A DNA stretch of 64,000 nucleotides from Pseudomonas atagonensis (GTDB lineage Bacteria; Pseudomonadota; Gammaproteobacteria; Pseudomonadales; Pseudomonadaceae): the NCBI RefSeq assembly GCF_011369485.1, contig NZ_VXCA01000025.1, positions 372,001-436,000 of the forward strand. Reading direction: 5' to 3'. Below are positions 17,722-27,186 of this stretch, one piece after another; position 1 is the first letter of the stretch, and each line of letters starts with the position of its first letter. The notes under the pieces are model-generated. The model was not told where the DNA came from, searched no databases, and saw nothing but the letters and a program-made list of their open reading frames with translations. The translations under genes and the position numbers were made by a program.

Positions 17722-18818
17722 AAACCCTCAGGCAAGTCATCGCGCCGGCCCTCTGCGCGGCGCTGCTCAGCGGTGTCGTCCACGCGGAAGAACGCACGTT
17801 GCGCGTCTACAACTGGTTCGACTACATCACGCCCAAGGCGCTGGAGGACTTCAAGGCGCAGAACACTCAAACCAAACTGGTCTACGACATCTTCGACACC
17901 AACGAAGCGCTCGAAGCCAAGCTGCTCACCGGCAACTCCGGTTACGACGTCGTGGTGCCGTCCAACGTGTTCCTCGCCAAACAGATCGAGGCCGGCGTGT
18001 TTCAGCCGCTGGATCGCAGCAAATTGCCGAACTGGAACCACCTCGACCCGAAACTGATGAAGCTGATCGAAGCCAACGATCCGGGCAACAAGTTTGCCGT
18101 GCCGTACATGTACGGCACGATCCTGATCGGCTTTAACCCGGCCAAGGTCAAAGCCGCTTTGGGCGAAAACGCGCCGGTGGACAGCTGGGACCTGATCTTC
18201 AAGGAAGAGAACATCAGCAAGCTCAAGCAGTGCGGTGTCGCCCTGCTCGACTCGCCCTCGGAGATTCTGCCGCTGGCCCTGCAGCACCTGAAGCTCGATC
18301 CAAACAGCAAAAACCCGGCGGACTACGCCAAGGCCGAAGCGCTGCTGATGAAGATCCGCCCGTACGTGACCTACTTCCATTCCTCGAAGTACATGGCCGA
18401 CATCGCCAACGGTGACATCTGCGTCGCCGTCGGTTACTCGGGCAGCTTCTCGCAAGCGGCCAACCGCGCGAAGGAAGCGAAGAACGGCGTGGTGGTCGAC
18501 ATGCGTCTGCCGAAGGAAGGCGCGCCGATCTGGTTCGACATGCTTGCCATTCCCAAGGGCGCGAAGAACACCGAGGACGCTTACACCTTCATCAATTACC
18601 TGCTGCAACCGGCGGTCATCGCACCGGTCAGCGACTTTGTCGGCTATCCGAACCCGAACAAGGACGCCACCGAACGGGTCGACCCGGCAATTCGCAACAA
18701 CCCCAATCTGTACCCGACCGATACGGCGATGGGCACGCTGTACACCTTGCAACCCCTGCCGCGCGACGCCGAACGCGCGCGAACCCGAGCCTGGACGAAG
18801 ATCAAGTCGGGCACCTGA
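17718..18818 (+). CDS. Periplasmic polyamine-binding protein (PotF/SpuD-like)
   Basis: A 366-residue extracellular solute-binding protein with signal peptide (residues about 1-23, cleavage after HA). Motifs typical of PotF relatives are present: RVYNWFDYI, SGYDVVVPS, PYMYGTILIGFN, GYSGSFSQA and WFDMLAIP. It should bind putrescine, spermidine or their acetyl forms. No ATPase or permease follows: a terminator comes 23 nt after the stop, so the protein must feed a transporter encoded elsewhere or act as a sensor. Start codon overlaps the deacetylase stop. Confidence 0.88.
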   Translation: MKTLRQVIAPALCAALLSGVVHAEERTLRVYNWFDYITPKALEDFKAQNTQTKLVYDIFDTNEALEAKLLTGNSGYDVVVPSNVFLAKQIEAGVFQPLDRSKLPNWNHLDPKLMKLIEANDPGNKFAVPYMYGTILIGFNPAKVKAALGENAPVDSWDLIFKEENISKLKQCGVALLDSPSEILPLALQHLKLDPNSKNPADYAKAEALLMKIRPYVTYFHSSKYMADIANGDICVAVGYSGSFSQAANRAKEAKNGVVVDMRLPKEGAPIWFDMLAIPKGAKNTEDAYTFINYLLQPAVIAPVSDFVGYPNPNKDATERVDPAIRNNPNLYPTDTAMGTLYTLQPLPRDAERARTRAWTKIKSGT

Positions 18819-18840
18819 CAGACCCGACGTCGCAACACTC

Positions 18841-18868
18841 AAGACCCGCCTGTGCGGGTCTTTTTATT
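18841..18868 (+). terminator. Rho-independent terminator after the polyamine-binding gene
   Basis: AAGACCCGC-CTGT-GCGGGTCTT stem followed by TTTATT. Confidence 0.9.
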
Positions 18869-19175
18869 GAGCCAGCGACAACTGCCGACCGCCGCACGCG
18901 TGAAATGGCTCGACGAGCGCCGTCCACTCAATGGCCCAAAGAAGGATTACCTGCAAGAGCAGACGGCCAGAGCCCTGTTTTTCCCGACGCTGGCACCGGC
19001 TCCCGAAACCGACTGCTGACCTGACTTCAGGCGCAGACCCGTGCCCTTTTGGCAGGTATGTTTTTCTTCTCTGCGATACATATCTACCGCACGCCTCGGG
19101 CCGCCCTTCTTTAACTTTTGACGCATCGACGAGGCCGGCACAAGCCGCCTCCCACCCTGCGCCAAAGGAATGACC
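18869..19175. other. Upstream region of the giant toxin-like gene
   Basis: About 300 nt without a recognisable gene. A TTGGCA hexamer near 19052 could be a -35, but no matching -10 is clear. AAAGGA at 19164-19169 is the ribosome site for the downstream gene. Confidence 0.35.
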
Positions 19176-22100
19176 ATGACCGATGATGCGGCGCCAGCCG
19201 TCCTCCCGCCCTCCACTGCATTGCTCGGAAAAAGCGAACTGGTCAGCCAGACCAGCCACGGCCCGACTCTCGGCACTGTTGCCTCGCAAGTATTGAGCGA
19301 CGCCCTCAAAGAGATGTACCCGGATCTGACCATCGACCCCGACCGCAGCATGATCGCCACTCCGCAGTGGCTGATTGTGCAGAACGATCTGGTCCCCGGC
19401 GTCAGTCGCTTCGAATCCCTGAGCCATACACTGGTGCGACTGAGTCTGTTCGATGAAACCGCCAACTTCATCGCTGGCGAGCACTTTCTGACCACCGAAC
19501 CGGATGCGCCTACACCGCTGCAACTGGCCGTGGACATCGAAGACATCGCCGCGCTGCTCAACGACTACGCACCGTTACTGTTTGTCGAATATCAGGCGCG
19601 TCAGCTGGACTTCTGGAACCAGACCGGCAAGCGCCTGCCGCGCTGGCAGGAGCTTGCAGAGTCGTTGCGCAAAGCCTTGAACGTCAAGCAGGTGCAGGGC
19701 TGGAACGCCGATGAGTGCGCAATGGCGCAACAGGTGTTCCTGAAACCGGACAAGTCCGAACGCTCCGATGATGCATTTACCAACCTGCAGGCCTGCCTGA
19801 TCGACATCGATACCGTCGAAGACGGCATCAGCCAGCATTTGATGATCGGCGGTGCGCTGGTTTTGCGGGCGACTCATCAAAGCCGTGAGCTGATCACCAT
19901 GTTCACCATCGAGAGCGGTTACGAGTCCTTCGAATCGCTGGAAAAGCTTGGCGAATCGCTGCCGGCACGTATCACAGGTCAGCTGGCAGGGCGAGCCATG
20001 CAGTGGCGACTGTTCGAGCCGGACGGCAATGTTTTCGATCACATGGCCTGGGCTCTCGTGGCGTCTCAGCTCGACAGCATCGATGCGCTCAGGCGCATCG
20101 ACACAGCGCCCGTTTCGGCGGCCGCTCCGGGGCTCGCGCCGAAGGCTCCAGTTGACGAACAGGTGCGTCTGGACTCGCTGGAAGCGGCCATTCCCGAATG
20201 GCTGCTCAGCGCCTCGCCCGCAGATATCGCCGCTTACGGTCAATACATCACCCGGCTGGGTCAGCTGTATCAGGAGCCCACTCAAAAAAGCGCCAAGGAC
20301 GAAATCGAATCGATCAGCCAATACGCTCAGCGCGAAATGCGCGAAGCAATCGTCAAGGACAAACAGGCCGAAGGTGCCGCCGCATTGCCGCTGGATGAGC
20401 TGGAAATCACCATCACCAACAGCTTCACCGGCGGCAATCTGACCTTGCCCAACCCACTGGATACGCACACCGAAACCCTCGCCGAATTTGCTCTGGAAAA
20501 TGCGGCGCCCTACCTCACCAGCCTGCGCTTCAAAGATGCCACAACAGTGCCCGAGTGGCTGACGGCCGACTTGCTGCTACGCCTGTCGAGGCAGATCGAT
20601 GTCGGCAAAACCTATCCGCAGATGCTCAAACGCAAATTGATCGATGACCCGGTGGAGGTGAAGCGCCAGGCCCGTTTGTACGAAAAGCAGTTGCGCCTGC
20701 TGTTGCCCCTCGCCGCGCTGGAATGCAAGGTCAGACACGAGAACGGCGTCGATGAAACCGGCTACAACTACATCGTCCAATTGATGGACGAGATTGCCAG
20801 CGACTTGCAAGCGTTGAGCATCTGCCCGCTGACACTGATCCCCCAGCATCGGGTGATCAGCAGTAAAGACACGGTCACCAACATGTTCATCATCGGGCCG
20901 ACCGATCCCGCCAACGGACCGTGCCTGCTCTATCGACCGTTGTCCGAACGTCCGTTGATGCAATTCCCTTCCCGGCAGAATCTGCTCTACGCCCTGCACC
21001 AGCCCGGCGAGCTGCGCGACTCGGTGCTGGCATGGCTACCCGACAAGGCAATGAGTTTCGAATACGCGCAATACGTATTTCCTGTTGGCCTGCCCTCTCC
21101 GTGGCTGATCACCCAGCAACTCAACGACCCGCTGCTCAGCCTCAATGGCCTGGGCCGTGTGACGCTTGGCAACGAAGCCATCGACGGCGATCGCCTGCGC
21201 GCGCTGTTCGACAACAATGCCGAAGCACTCGTCGCCCTGGCTGACCGTGAGTCGCAGTCCAATGCCGAACAACGCTGGGCGTTGCTCAGGGACAGCGGCT
21301 GGGCATTGTTCAATGTGGCCTCGAACTTTCTCAGCGGTGCGCTCGGGACGGCGGTATGGGTGTGGCAGAGTATCGACGCACTTCAGCAGGCGCTGGATGC
21401 CCACGAGCGCGGTGACCGTTTTGCCGAATGGACATCGCTGGGCGACATGTTGCTTACGTTGGGAATCATCCTCACACATCACGCGGTCATGCGTCGGCAG
21501 GCGGCCTCAGGGAAAGCCCCGCGCCGCTCGGTGGAGGTCGAGACCCCGGTCAAACCCGAAGCAGTGTCTGTCACTGTCACCTTCGACAAGGCGTCGCTAC
21601 GTGCCGAATTGAAGCCCGAGCATTGCTCCTCGATTGAAGTGGCCGGCTCGGTGCCCCGTCGCGCGCCTACCGCCATGGGCGCCTTTCTGGACACGCTCGA
21701 AGTAGACAAACCCGATCTCGCCAGTGAAAACCTCTCGCGCATCAACGAGCAGCCGCCTTACCTATACCAGCTTGATGACAAGACCTATGCCAGCGTCGGT
21801 GAGCGCTGGTTCGAAGTCAGCGTGGACGCGGATGAGCAGATCACCATCAACTATCCCGGCGATCCCGCACGCAGCGGCCCCTCGCTCAAACGGGCGGCTC
21901 ATGGTCTCTGGGATGTTGATTTACGCTTGCGCCTGCGTGGCGGAGGCCCGAAAAGTCGCCGCGAGGTGAAGAAAAAAGAGAAAGCCAAACGCAGGCTCGA
22001 ACTGGAAAAAGAATTCGAGACTTTCAAAGCCGACGAAGTGAACAAAAAGCAGGAACTGCTACTGGCACAGGCCAATATCAAAACGGCCACACCACAGACA

Positions 22101-23747
22101 CTGGCGGCAATGATCGACCTTTACGCTGCCGCACTCGAAGTGCGAATGCTCGACTACGAACAGGCACTAAAGAACCTCAAGGAATATCGCGCCAATGACG
22201 GCACCACCGGGTATGTCTACAACATGCTGCGGTTGAATACCGAACTGCAGAAACATATATCCCTCTGGTACAACATCAAGGGGCATCAGTACAACAAATT
22301 GGCACGCCAGTTGATTGAGGGCGAAACCGCTGACCCGCCGCTACCGCGCCAGACCTTCGTCGACATCATCGGCAAGGCGACCGAACTGGGGCAGCAATTC
22401 GTCGAAAGGCTGACCTTCGCGCGTACCTCGCTGGTAGAGCTCAAGGCTCTGGGCAGGGCCGGTATCACCAGAGCCATCGAACTGGAAAGCTTGCTTGCGG
22501 AATCGACGCCACTGGATTTCAAGGTCAATGAGATAGGCATGGCCCAGGAGTTGTGCCTGCAAGATCAGACCGGCCCGCTCATGAAACAGGCGCGAGACGC
22601 GCTGGCGCAGATTCTCGTCAATGCTGCCGGGGCTGCACGAGAATTTTCCGTGCTCATGAAAGGCATCACGCCGCCTGTCAATCCAGAAGCGACGCTGCAA
22701 CGGTTGAATCGGTTGATCGACGTCTTTGCAGACGCCGATCAGCGTATTCAGGATCTGCCGGAGCAACATCCCGGACTGACCCTGCCCAACCCGCTGATGC
22801 GCCTGCGCACACTGATCGAGGAGTTTTCCCAACTGGCTCAGGGCGAAGTCGATTCGGTGCTGCTCAACAATCCGCAACTGGTCACCCCTGAAGTGACGCC
22901 GCTTCCACGCCCGGGCCCGTCCCGTCTCGCGATAAAAGTCAGCAAGAGTCGCCCCAGAACGGGTTCGGAGCCATCGAGCAGTACCTCGCAGGCGTCTTCC
23001 AGACCGGCGCCCATTGAAAACATCTTGCCAAAGGCGGTCACGCCACCAAGCGTACAACCCAACGACTACACCCTGATTGCCGATGCCCTGATCTTGAATC
23101 TGGATGTGCCGTTCTTCCTTGAACGGACTGAAAAAGATGCGCAGCGCCCCAGTCGTATTCCAGCGGATATGCAGGACATCTTCGAACAGTACGCACGCAG
23201 GCTGGAGCAAACCGCTACCAGCGTCGACGAGGCTCTGGCACGGATGACAGCCAGCGGGCACGAACCTCTACCAACGGCCACACTGGGTGCAGAGTTGCGA
23301 GGGCGGGCTACCGACGTCAGAACCAAGGGCGTCGCCGTGCGTGCCGATCTGTACAAGAACAGGAAGCCCACCAGCGAAAGTCTTGAATGGATGAATACAA
23401 ACAGGCAGTTGCAGATCGATCGAAACCCGAAGGGCCGAATCAAGACCCGGCAAATGGGCGATTACTTTCAGGAGTACCGGATTTTCTACAAAGACCCAAA
23501 GAGCCAAAAGAACCAACTTTTATGGGTTGCGCACTTTCACTACCCAAACGAACAGACACCCGTTGACCAGCCCGCAACCGCTCACCTGAAAATCGCTGAT
23601 GCCTATCTGAAAGACCTCACGCCAGCGCTACGCTCATCGCTGACGAGCTTCGCCCCGATTGATGGCGTATTACGCAAAATCAACGCCCCGGAACTGCGCC
23701 AGTTGTTTTTTGACCTGGAGCCAAAAGCAGCGTCATCCAGCACGTGA
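19176..23747 (+). CDS. Very large toxin-like protein (pseudomonad dermonecrotic-toxin/DUF6543-like family)
   Basis: A 1523-residue protein without a signal peptide. It resembles the large Pseudomonas proteins annotated as dermonecrotic-toxin or DUF6543 domain proteins; I assign this from memory of their conserved segments, not a search. Visible parts: mixed alpha/beta N-terminal two-fifths; a hydrophobic region near residues 708-768 (FNVASNFLSGALGTAVWVW and LGDMLLTLGIILTHH) that could insert in membranes; a short conserved block (YASVGERWFEV...RLRLRGG, about 865-918); a strongly basic coiled coil (KSRREVKKKEKAKRR, about 920-970); a Pro/Ser-rich linker (about 1245-1290); and a conserved C-terminal block (RADLYKNRKP...LLWVAHFHY, about 1388-1456). 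ATG at 19176 is preferred over 19170 because AAAGGA abuts the latter. No secretion or immunity gene lies beside it. Confidence 0.65.
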   Translation: MTDDAAPAVLPPSTALLGKSELVSQTSHGPTLGTVASQVLSDALKEMYPDLTIDPDRSMIATPQWLIVQNDLVPGVSRFESLSHTLVRLSLFDETANFIAGEHFLTTEPDAPTPLQLAVDIEDIAALLNDYAPLLFVEYQARQLDFWNQTGKRLPRWQELAESLRKALNVKQVQGWNADECAMAQQVFLKPDKSERSDDAFTNLQACLIDIDTVEDGISQHLMIGGALVLRATHQSRELITMFTIESGYESFESLEKLGESLPARITGQLAGRAMQWRLFEPDGNVFDHMAWALVASQLDSIDALRRIDTAPVSAAAPGLAPKAPVDEQVRLDSLEAAIPEWLLSASPADIAAYGQYITRLGQLYQEPTQKSAKDEIESISQYAQREMREAIVKDKQAEGAAALPLDELEITITNSFTGGNLTLPNPLDTHTETLAEFALENAAPYLTSLRFKDATTVPEWLTADLLLRLSRQIDVGKTYPQMLKRKLIDDPVEVKRQARLYEKQLRLLLPLAALECKVRHENGVDETGYNYIVQLMDEIASDLQALSICPLTLIPQHRVISSKDTVTNMFIIGPTDPANGPCLLYRPLSERPLMQFPSRQNLLYALHQPGELRDSVLAWLPDKAMSFEYAQYVFPVGLPSPWLITQQLNDPLLSLNGLGRVTLGNEAIDGDRLRALFDNNAEALVALADRESQSNAEQRWALLRDSGWALFNVASNFLSGALGTAVWVWQSIDALQQALDAHERGDRFAEWTSLGDMLLTLGIILTHHAVMRRQAASGKAPRRSVEVETPVKPEAVSVTVTFDKASLRAELKPEHCSSIEVAGSVPRRAPTAMGAFLDTLEVDKPDLASENLSRINEQPPYLYQLDDKTYASVGERWFEVSVDADEQITINYPGDPARSGPSLKRAAHGLWDVDLRLRLRGGGPKSRREVKKKEKAKRRLELEKEFETFKADEVNKKQELLLAQANIKTATPQTLAAMIDLYAAALEVRMLDYEQALKNLKEYRANDGTTGYVYNMLRLNTELQKHISLWYNIKGHQYNKLARQLIEGETADPPLPRQTFVDIIGKATELGQQFVERLTFARTSLVELKALGRAGITRAIELESLLAESTPLDFKVNEIGMAQELCLQDQTGPLMKQARDALAQILVNAAGAAREFSVLMKGITPPVNPEATLQRLNRLIDVFADADQRIQDLPEQHPGLTLPNPLMRLRTLIEEFSQLAQGEVDSVLLNNPQLVTPEVTPLPRPGPSRLAIKVSKSRPRTGSEPSSSTSQASSRPAPIENILPKAVTPPSVQPNDYTLIADALILNLDVPFFLERTEKDAQRPSRIPADMQDIFEQYARRLEQTATSVDEALARMTASGHEPLPTATLGAELRGRATDVRTKGVAVRADLYKNRKPTSESLEWMNTNRQLQIDRNPKGRIKTRQMGDYFQEYRIFYKDPKSQKNQLLWVAHFHYPNEQTPVDQPATAHLKIADAYLKDLTPALRSSLTSFAPIDGVLRKINAPELRQLFFDLEPKAASSST

Positions 23748-23756
23748 TGACGTTGC

Positions 23757-25310
23757 TCAAACGCCCCAGACTTTACGCAATCGAGCCAGCGCTGCGGTGA
23801 TCGCTGGCTCTGGCACCGCCGCGAAACCCATTACCAGCCCGGCGCGCCGATCATCAGAGATTGTCGAGTCGGGCAACCAGTAACTGCTTAATCCGTTGAT
23901 CTCGACCCCGACGCTGGCGGCTTCGGCGATCAGTTCCTGCTCACGGGAAACCGTATCGACCGGCACCGTCAAATGCAGCCCTGCCGCCACGTTCGGCAGG
24001 CTGCCCACCCCGTCTATGTTCATCGGCCAACCGGCCAGCAACGTATTGCGCCGGCTCAACGCCGCACGACGCATACGGCGGATGTGTCGTTGAAAATGTC
24101 CGGCAGCCATGAACTCGGCCATGACTGCCTGAGTGCTGACCTCAGAATGACGAACGTCTACCGCACGGCGCTGCGAGAACGCCTGCACCAACGCGGGCGG
24201 CAACACCAGATAACCCAGGCGCAATGCCGGGAATGCAACCTTGCCGAAAGTGCCTACATAGAGCACGCGGCCCTGACGATCGAGCGCCGCCAGAGGTGCC
24301 AGTGGCGCGCCGGTGTAGCGGTACTCGCCGTCGTAGTCGTCCTCGACGATCCAGCCTTGGGTGCGCTCGGCCCAGGCCAGCAACTCCAGACGCCGGGCAA
24401 GGCTCATGACCACACCGGTCGGGTACTGATGGGACGGCGTGACGTACGCCACCCGACAATCGCCGAGGCCGGCCATCGCGCTGCAATCGATGCCATCACT
24501 GTCCACCGCAACGCCATGCAAGCGCGCCCCGGCCACAGCGAACGCGTGACCGGCGGCGCGGTAGCCCGGATTCTCGATGGCCACGCCATCGCCCGGTTCC
24601 ACCAGCAACTGTGCACAAAGGCTGATTCCCTGCTGCGCGCCACTGGTGATCACAATTTGTTCAGCCGTGCACTGCATGCCACGAGAGCTGCGCAAATAGG
24701 CGGCGATCATTCCACGCAGACGTGCATCGCCCGCCGGATCGCCGTAACACAGCTGCTGAAGATCGGGTTTGCGCCAGAAAGCCGCATTCAGCTTGGCCCA
24801 TACCTCGAACGGGAACAGGTCAAACGCCGGCACACCCACGCGAAATGCCCGTGGTGGGCCACTCGGCGGCGTCGGCAAATGGTTCTTTTCAAGGCGCGTA
24901 AACGTACCGCTGTGGATAACTTTACTGGATGGAACCACAGGTAAATCCAGCCAATTTGTGGATAAGGCTGTGGGTAAGCCTGTTGAAAAGCCTGTGGATA
25001 CTTTTGTGGATAGTTTTTTCTCAGGGGTAAGCACCTGTGCCAGTTGCGCGACATAAGTGCCGTCGCCGACCCGCCCTTCTATGAACCCTTCGGCGTACAG
25101 CTGATCGTAGGCCCGCACCACGCTGTTGCGGGAAATCCCCAATGCCGCCGCCAGGTCGCGACTCGCCGGCAGGCGTGTGCCACTGGCCAATCGGCCATCG
25201 AGCACGCGCAGGCGCAGCGCCTGGTAGAGCTGACGGCTCAGACCCTGGCGGCGATCCAGTTCGATACCGGCGGGATTGAACGAGAGAGACAGCGTGGACG
25301 CATCAGACAT
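23757..25310 (-). CDS. MocR-type regulator (GntR HTH fused to class I aminotransferase fold)
   Basis: A 517-residue MocR-family regulator. Residues about 20-90 form the GntR winged HTH (LPASRDLAAALGISRNSVVRAYDQL). A linker of about 80 residues leads to an aminotransferase-like domain with YGDPAGDARLR, ITSGAQQG, EDDYDGEYRY and the PLP lysine in GTFGKVAFPALRLGY. Such proteins use PLP as cofactor or effector. The linker contains five four-residue repeats (KLST, KVST, GFST, GLPT, ALST) encoded by a 12-bp tandem repeat. It is divergent from a paiB-like gene with an inverted repeat between, the usual MocR regulator-target arrangement. Confidence 0.92.
   Translation of the reverse strand: MSDASTLSLSFNPAGIELDRRQGLSRQLYQALRLRVLDGRLASGTRLPASRDLAAALGISRNSVVRAYDQLYAEGFIEGRVGDGTYVAQLAQVLTPEKKLSTKVSTGFSTGLPTALSTNWLDLPVVPSSKVIHSGTFTRLEKNHLPTPPSGPPRAFRVGVPAFDLFPFEVWAKLNAAFWRKPDLQQLCYGDPAGDARLRGMIAAYLRSSRGMQCTAEQIVITSGAQQGISLCAQLLVEPGDGVAIENPGYRAAGHAFAVAGARLHGVAVDSDGIDCSAMAGLGDCRVAYVTPSHQYPTGVVMSLARRLELLAWAERTQGWIVEDDYDGEYRYTGAPLAPLAALDRQGRVLYVGTFGKVAFPALRLGYLVLPPALVQAFSQRRAVDVRHSEVSTQAVMAEFMAAGHFQRHIRRMRRAALSRRNTLLAGWPMNIDGVGSLPNVAAGLHLTVPVDTVSREQELIAEAASVGVEINGLSSYWLPDSTISDDRRAGLVMGFAAVPEPAITAALARLRKVWGV
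24911..25016. repeat. 12-bp tandem repeat with clustered DnaA-box-like words, inside the MocR gene
   Basis: Five consecutive 12-bp units begin at 24957, 24969, 24981, 24993 and 25005, with consensus TGTGGATAAGCC. Exact DnaA boxes (TGTGGATAA, complement TTATCCACA) occur at 24957-24965 and, outside the array, at 24911-24919. Three more units differ from the box by one base (24969, 24993, 25005). On the coding strand each unit gives a four-residue xxST-type repeat. Confidence 0.85.
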
Positions 25311-25327
25311 GACAATGGACCTATGAA

Positions 25328-25360
25328 ATTGGTCATCAATGGCTCTTACAACAGACCAAT
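25328..25360. promoter_or_regulatory. Inverted repeat between MocR gene and paiB, probable MocR operator
   Basis: ATTGGTC (25328-25334) and GACCAAT (25354-25360) are perfect inverted arms; a further GACC lies just before the left arm. MocR regulators commonly bind such paired sites in the divergent promoter. Confidence 0.55.
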
Positions 25361-25402
25361 AGCCTGCCTAGGATGCAGGCATTCGCCAAGGAAAATTTCT
25401 CC

Positions 25403-26026
25403 ATGTACACGCCGCGCGCTTTCGCCATTGAAGACCTGTCCCAACTGCACGAACTGATGCTCGCCACCCGTCTCGCCATTCTGGTGACCCACGGCGAAAA
25501 CGGCCTGCAGGCCAGTCACGTACCCGTGCTGCTGCATTGCGAGCAAGGTGAGTACGGCACGCTGTACGGGCATCTGGCCAAGGCCAATCCACAGTGGAAA
25601 GACCTGCGCGACGGCGCTGAGGCTCTGTTGATCTTCGCCGGCCCGGACGCTTACGTCAGCCCGGGCTTTTACCCGAGCAAGGCCGAGCACGGCAAAGTCG
25701 TACCAACCTGGAATTACGTCGCCGTGCACGCCTATGGCCGCGCCGAAACCTTCAGCGATGGCGGGCGCCTGCTCGACATCGTCAGCACCCTCACCAACCG
25801 CCACGAGGTTGGCCGCGCAAACCCTTGGTCAGTCGAGGATGCGCCTGCCGATTACATCGACGGCATGCTCAAGGCCATCGTCGGTTTTGCCATTCCGATC
25901 GACCGGCTCGAAGGCAAACGCAAGCTCAGCCAGAACCGCAGCGCCGAAGACATCGCCGGCGTTCGTGAAGGGCTGGCCGCCAGCCCCGACGTCAACGACC
26001 AAACCCTCGCCCACTTGATGCGTTAA
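25403..26026 (+). CDS. FMN-binding negative regulator, PaiB family
   Basis: A 207-residue PaiB-like protein with a split-barrel flavin-binding fold. Motifs: MYTPRAF at the N-terminus, VPVLLH, LYGHLAKANPQW, and VPTWNYVAVHAYG, all typical. Although PaiB was described as a repressor of sporulation and protease genes in Bacillus, pseudomonad members are often PLP-related or uncharacterised flavoproteins controlled by a divergent MocR. ATG at 25403 is the conserved start, with AAGGAAA about 11 nt upstream. Two GNAT genes follow within 12 nt each, making one operon. Confidence 0.88.
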   Translation: MYTPRAFAIEDLSQLHELMLATRLAILVTHGENGLQASHVPVLLHCEQGEYGTLYGHLAKANPQWKDLRDGAEALLIFAGPDAYVSPGFYPSKAEHGKVVPTWNYVAVHAYGRAETFSDGGRLLDIVSTLTNRHEVGRANPWSVEDAPADYIDGMLKAIVGFAIPIDRLEGKRKLSQNRSAEDIAGVREGLAASPDVNDQTLAHLMR

Positions 26027-26036
26027 GGAAGTCAGC

Positions 26037-26483
26037 ATGAGTCAAATCGAAATCCGCCCCGTCAGCGTCGACGACCACAGCGCCTGGCTGCCGCTCTGGC
26101 AGGCCTATCTGCGCTTCTACAACACTGAATTGCCGGACGCGGTGACCGAGAGTTCCTGGCAACGCTTTCTCGACCCGGGCGAACCGACCCACGCGGCATT
26201 GGCCTGGGTCAATGGCAAAGCAGTCGGCATGGTGCATTACATCTATCACCGCTCGAACTGGAGCATCGAAAACTCCTGCTACCTGCAGGACTTGCTGGTG
26301 GTGCCGCAAACCCGCGGCACCGGTGTCGGCCGCCGGTTGATCGAACACGTTTACGTCACGGCCAAAGCCGACGGATGCTGCAAAGTGCATTGGCTGACCC
26401 ATGAAACCAACGGCACCGCGATCCAGCTCTATGAGCGCATCGCCGAACGCCCGGGTTTCATCCAGTTTCGCAAAGCCATTTAA
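26037..26483 (+). CDS. GNAT-family N-acetyltransferase
   Basis: A 148-residue single-domain acetyltransferase. The acetyl-CoA-binding motif A is clear (LQDLLVVPQTRGTGVGRRLIEHV, pattern RGxGxG/R). It begins 10 nt after paiB. Substrate unknown; in Bacillus the paiA partner of paiB is also a GNAT that acetylates polyamines, so a small amine is possible. Confidence 0.85.
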   Translation: MSQIEIRPVSVDDHSAWLPLWQAYLRFYNTELPDAVTESSWQRFLDPGEPTHAALAWVNGKAVGMVHYIYHRSNWSIENSCYLQDLLVVPQTRGTGVGRRLIEHVYVTAKADGCCKVHWLTHETNGTAIQLYERIAERPGFIQFRKAI

Positions 26484-26495
26484 GGAGCCGCGCCC

Positions 26496-27173
26496 ATGAC
26501 CACGTCACTTGCCGACTGGAAAGGCGTTCCAGCGCCCACCACCCAACTGCTCGAAGGCCGCTTTATCCGTCTGGAAAAACTCGACCCGGCGCGCCATGGC
26601 GATGACCTGTTCAGCGCCCTCGAAGGCCCCGGCGGCGACCCGAAACTCTGGGATTATTTGCCCTACGGCCCGTTCCCGGAACGCAGCGTCTTCAACGACT
26701 GGCTGAACAACCACGCCGCCAGCAGCGATCCGTATTTCTTCAGCGTCATCGACCGCGCCAGCGGTCAGGTGCAAGGCATCCTCAGCCTGATGTCGATCGT
26801 TGCGGCCCAGGGCCGCATCGAAATCGGCCACGTCACCTTCGGCGCGCCGATGCAGCGCTCGCCGAAAAGCACCGAGGCGGTTTACTTGCTGGCGAAACAC
26901 TCCTTCGACCTGGGCTACCGTCGCCTCGAATGGAAATGCAATAACGGCAACGCCCGCTCCAAGTACGCCGCCGAACGTCTGGGCTTCAGTTTTGAGGGCG
27001 TGTTCCGCCAGCACATGGTGGTCAAGGGCCAGAACCGCGATACGGCGTGGTACTCGATTCTGGATTCGGAATGGCCGGCGATTGCGGCAGGGTTCGAACG
27101 CTGGTTGGCAGATGACAATCAGACGCCCACAGGGCAAGTGAAAGGCCTGGTCGAGTGCCGTGCCGAACGCTGA
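26496..27173 (+). CDS. GNAT-family N-acetyltransferase, RimJ/RimL-like
   Basis: A 225-residue acetyltransferase of the RimL-like type. It has RFIRLEKLDPARH near the N-terminus, a beta-bulge region GRIEIGHVTFG, and the C-terminal NGNARSKYAAERLGFSFEG typical of the family. It starts 12 nt after the first GNAT gene with AAGGAG upstream, as the third gene of the paiB operon. Confidence 0.87.
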   Translation: MTTSLADWKGVPAPTTQLLEGRFIRLEKLDPARHGDDLFSALEGPGGDPKLWDYLPYGPFPERSVFNDWLNNHAASSDPYFFSVIDRASGQVQGILSLMSIVAAQGRIEIGHVTFGAPMQRSPKSTEAVYLLAKHSFDLGYRRLEWKCNNGNARSKYAAERLGFSFEGVFRQHMVVKGQNRDTAWYSILDSEWPAIAAGFERWLADDNQTPTGQVKGLVECRAER

Positions 27174-27186
27174 ACAAGCAGCGGGT

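Noticed and set aside
24911..25016. A chromosomal origin, because of clustered DnaA boxes
   Set aside because: No adjacent dnaA, dnaN or rpmH gene and no AT-rich unwinding region; the boxes lie inside a coding sequence.
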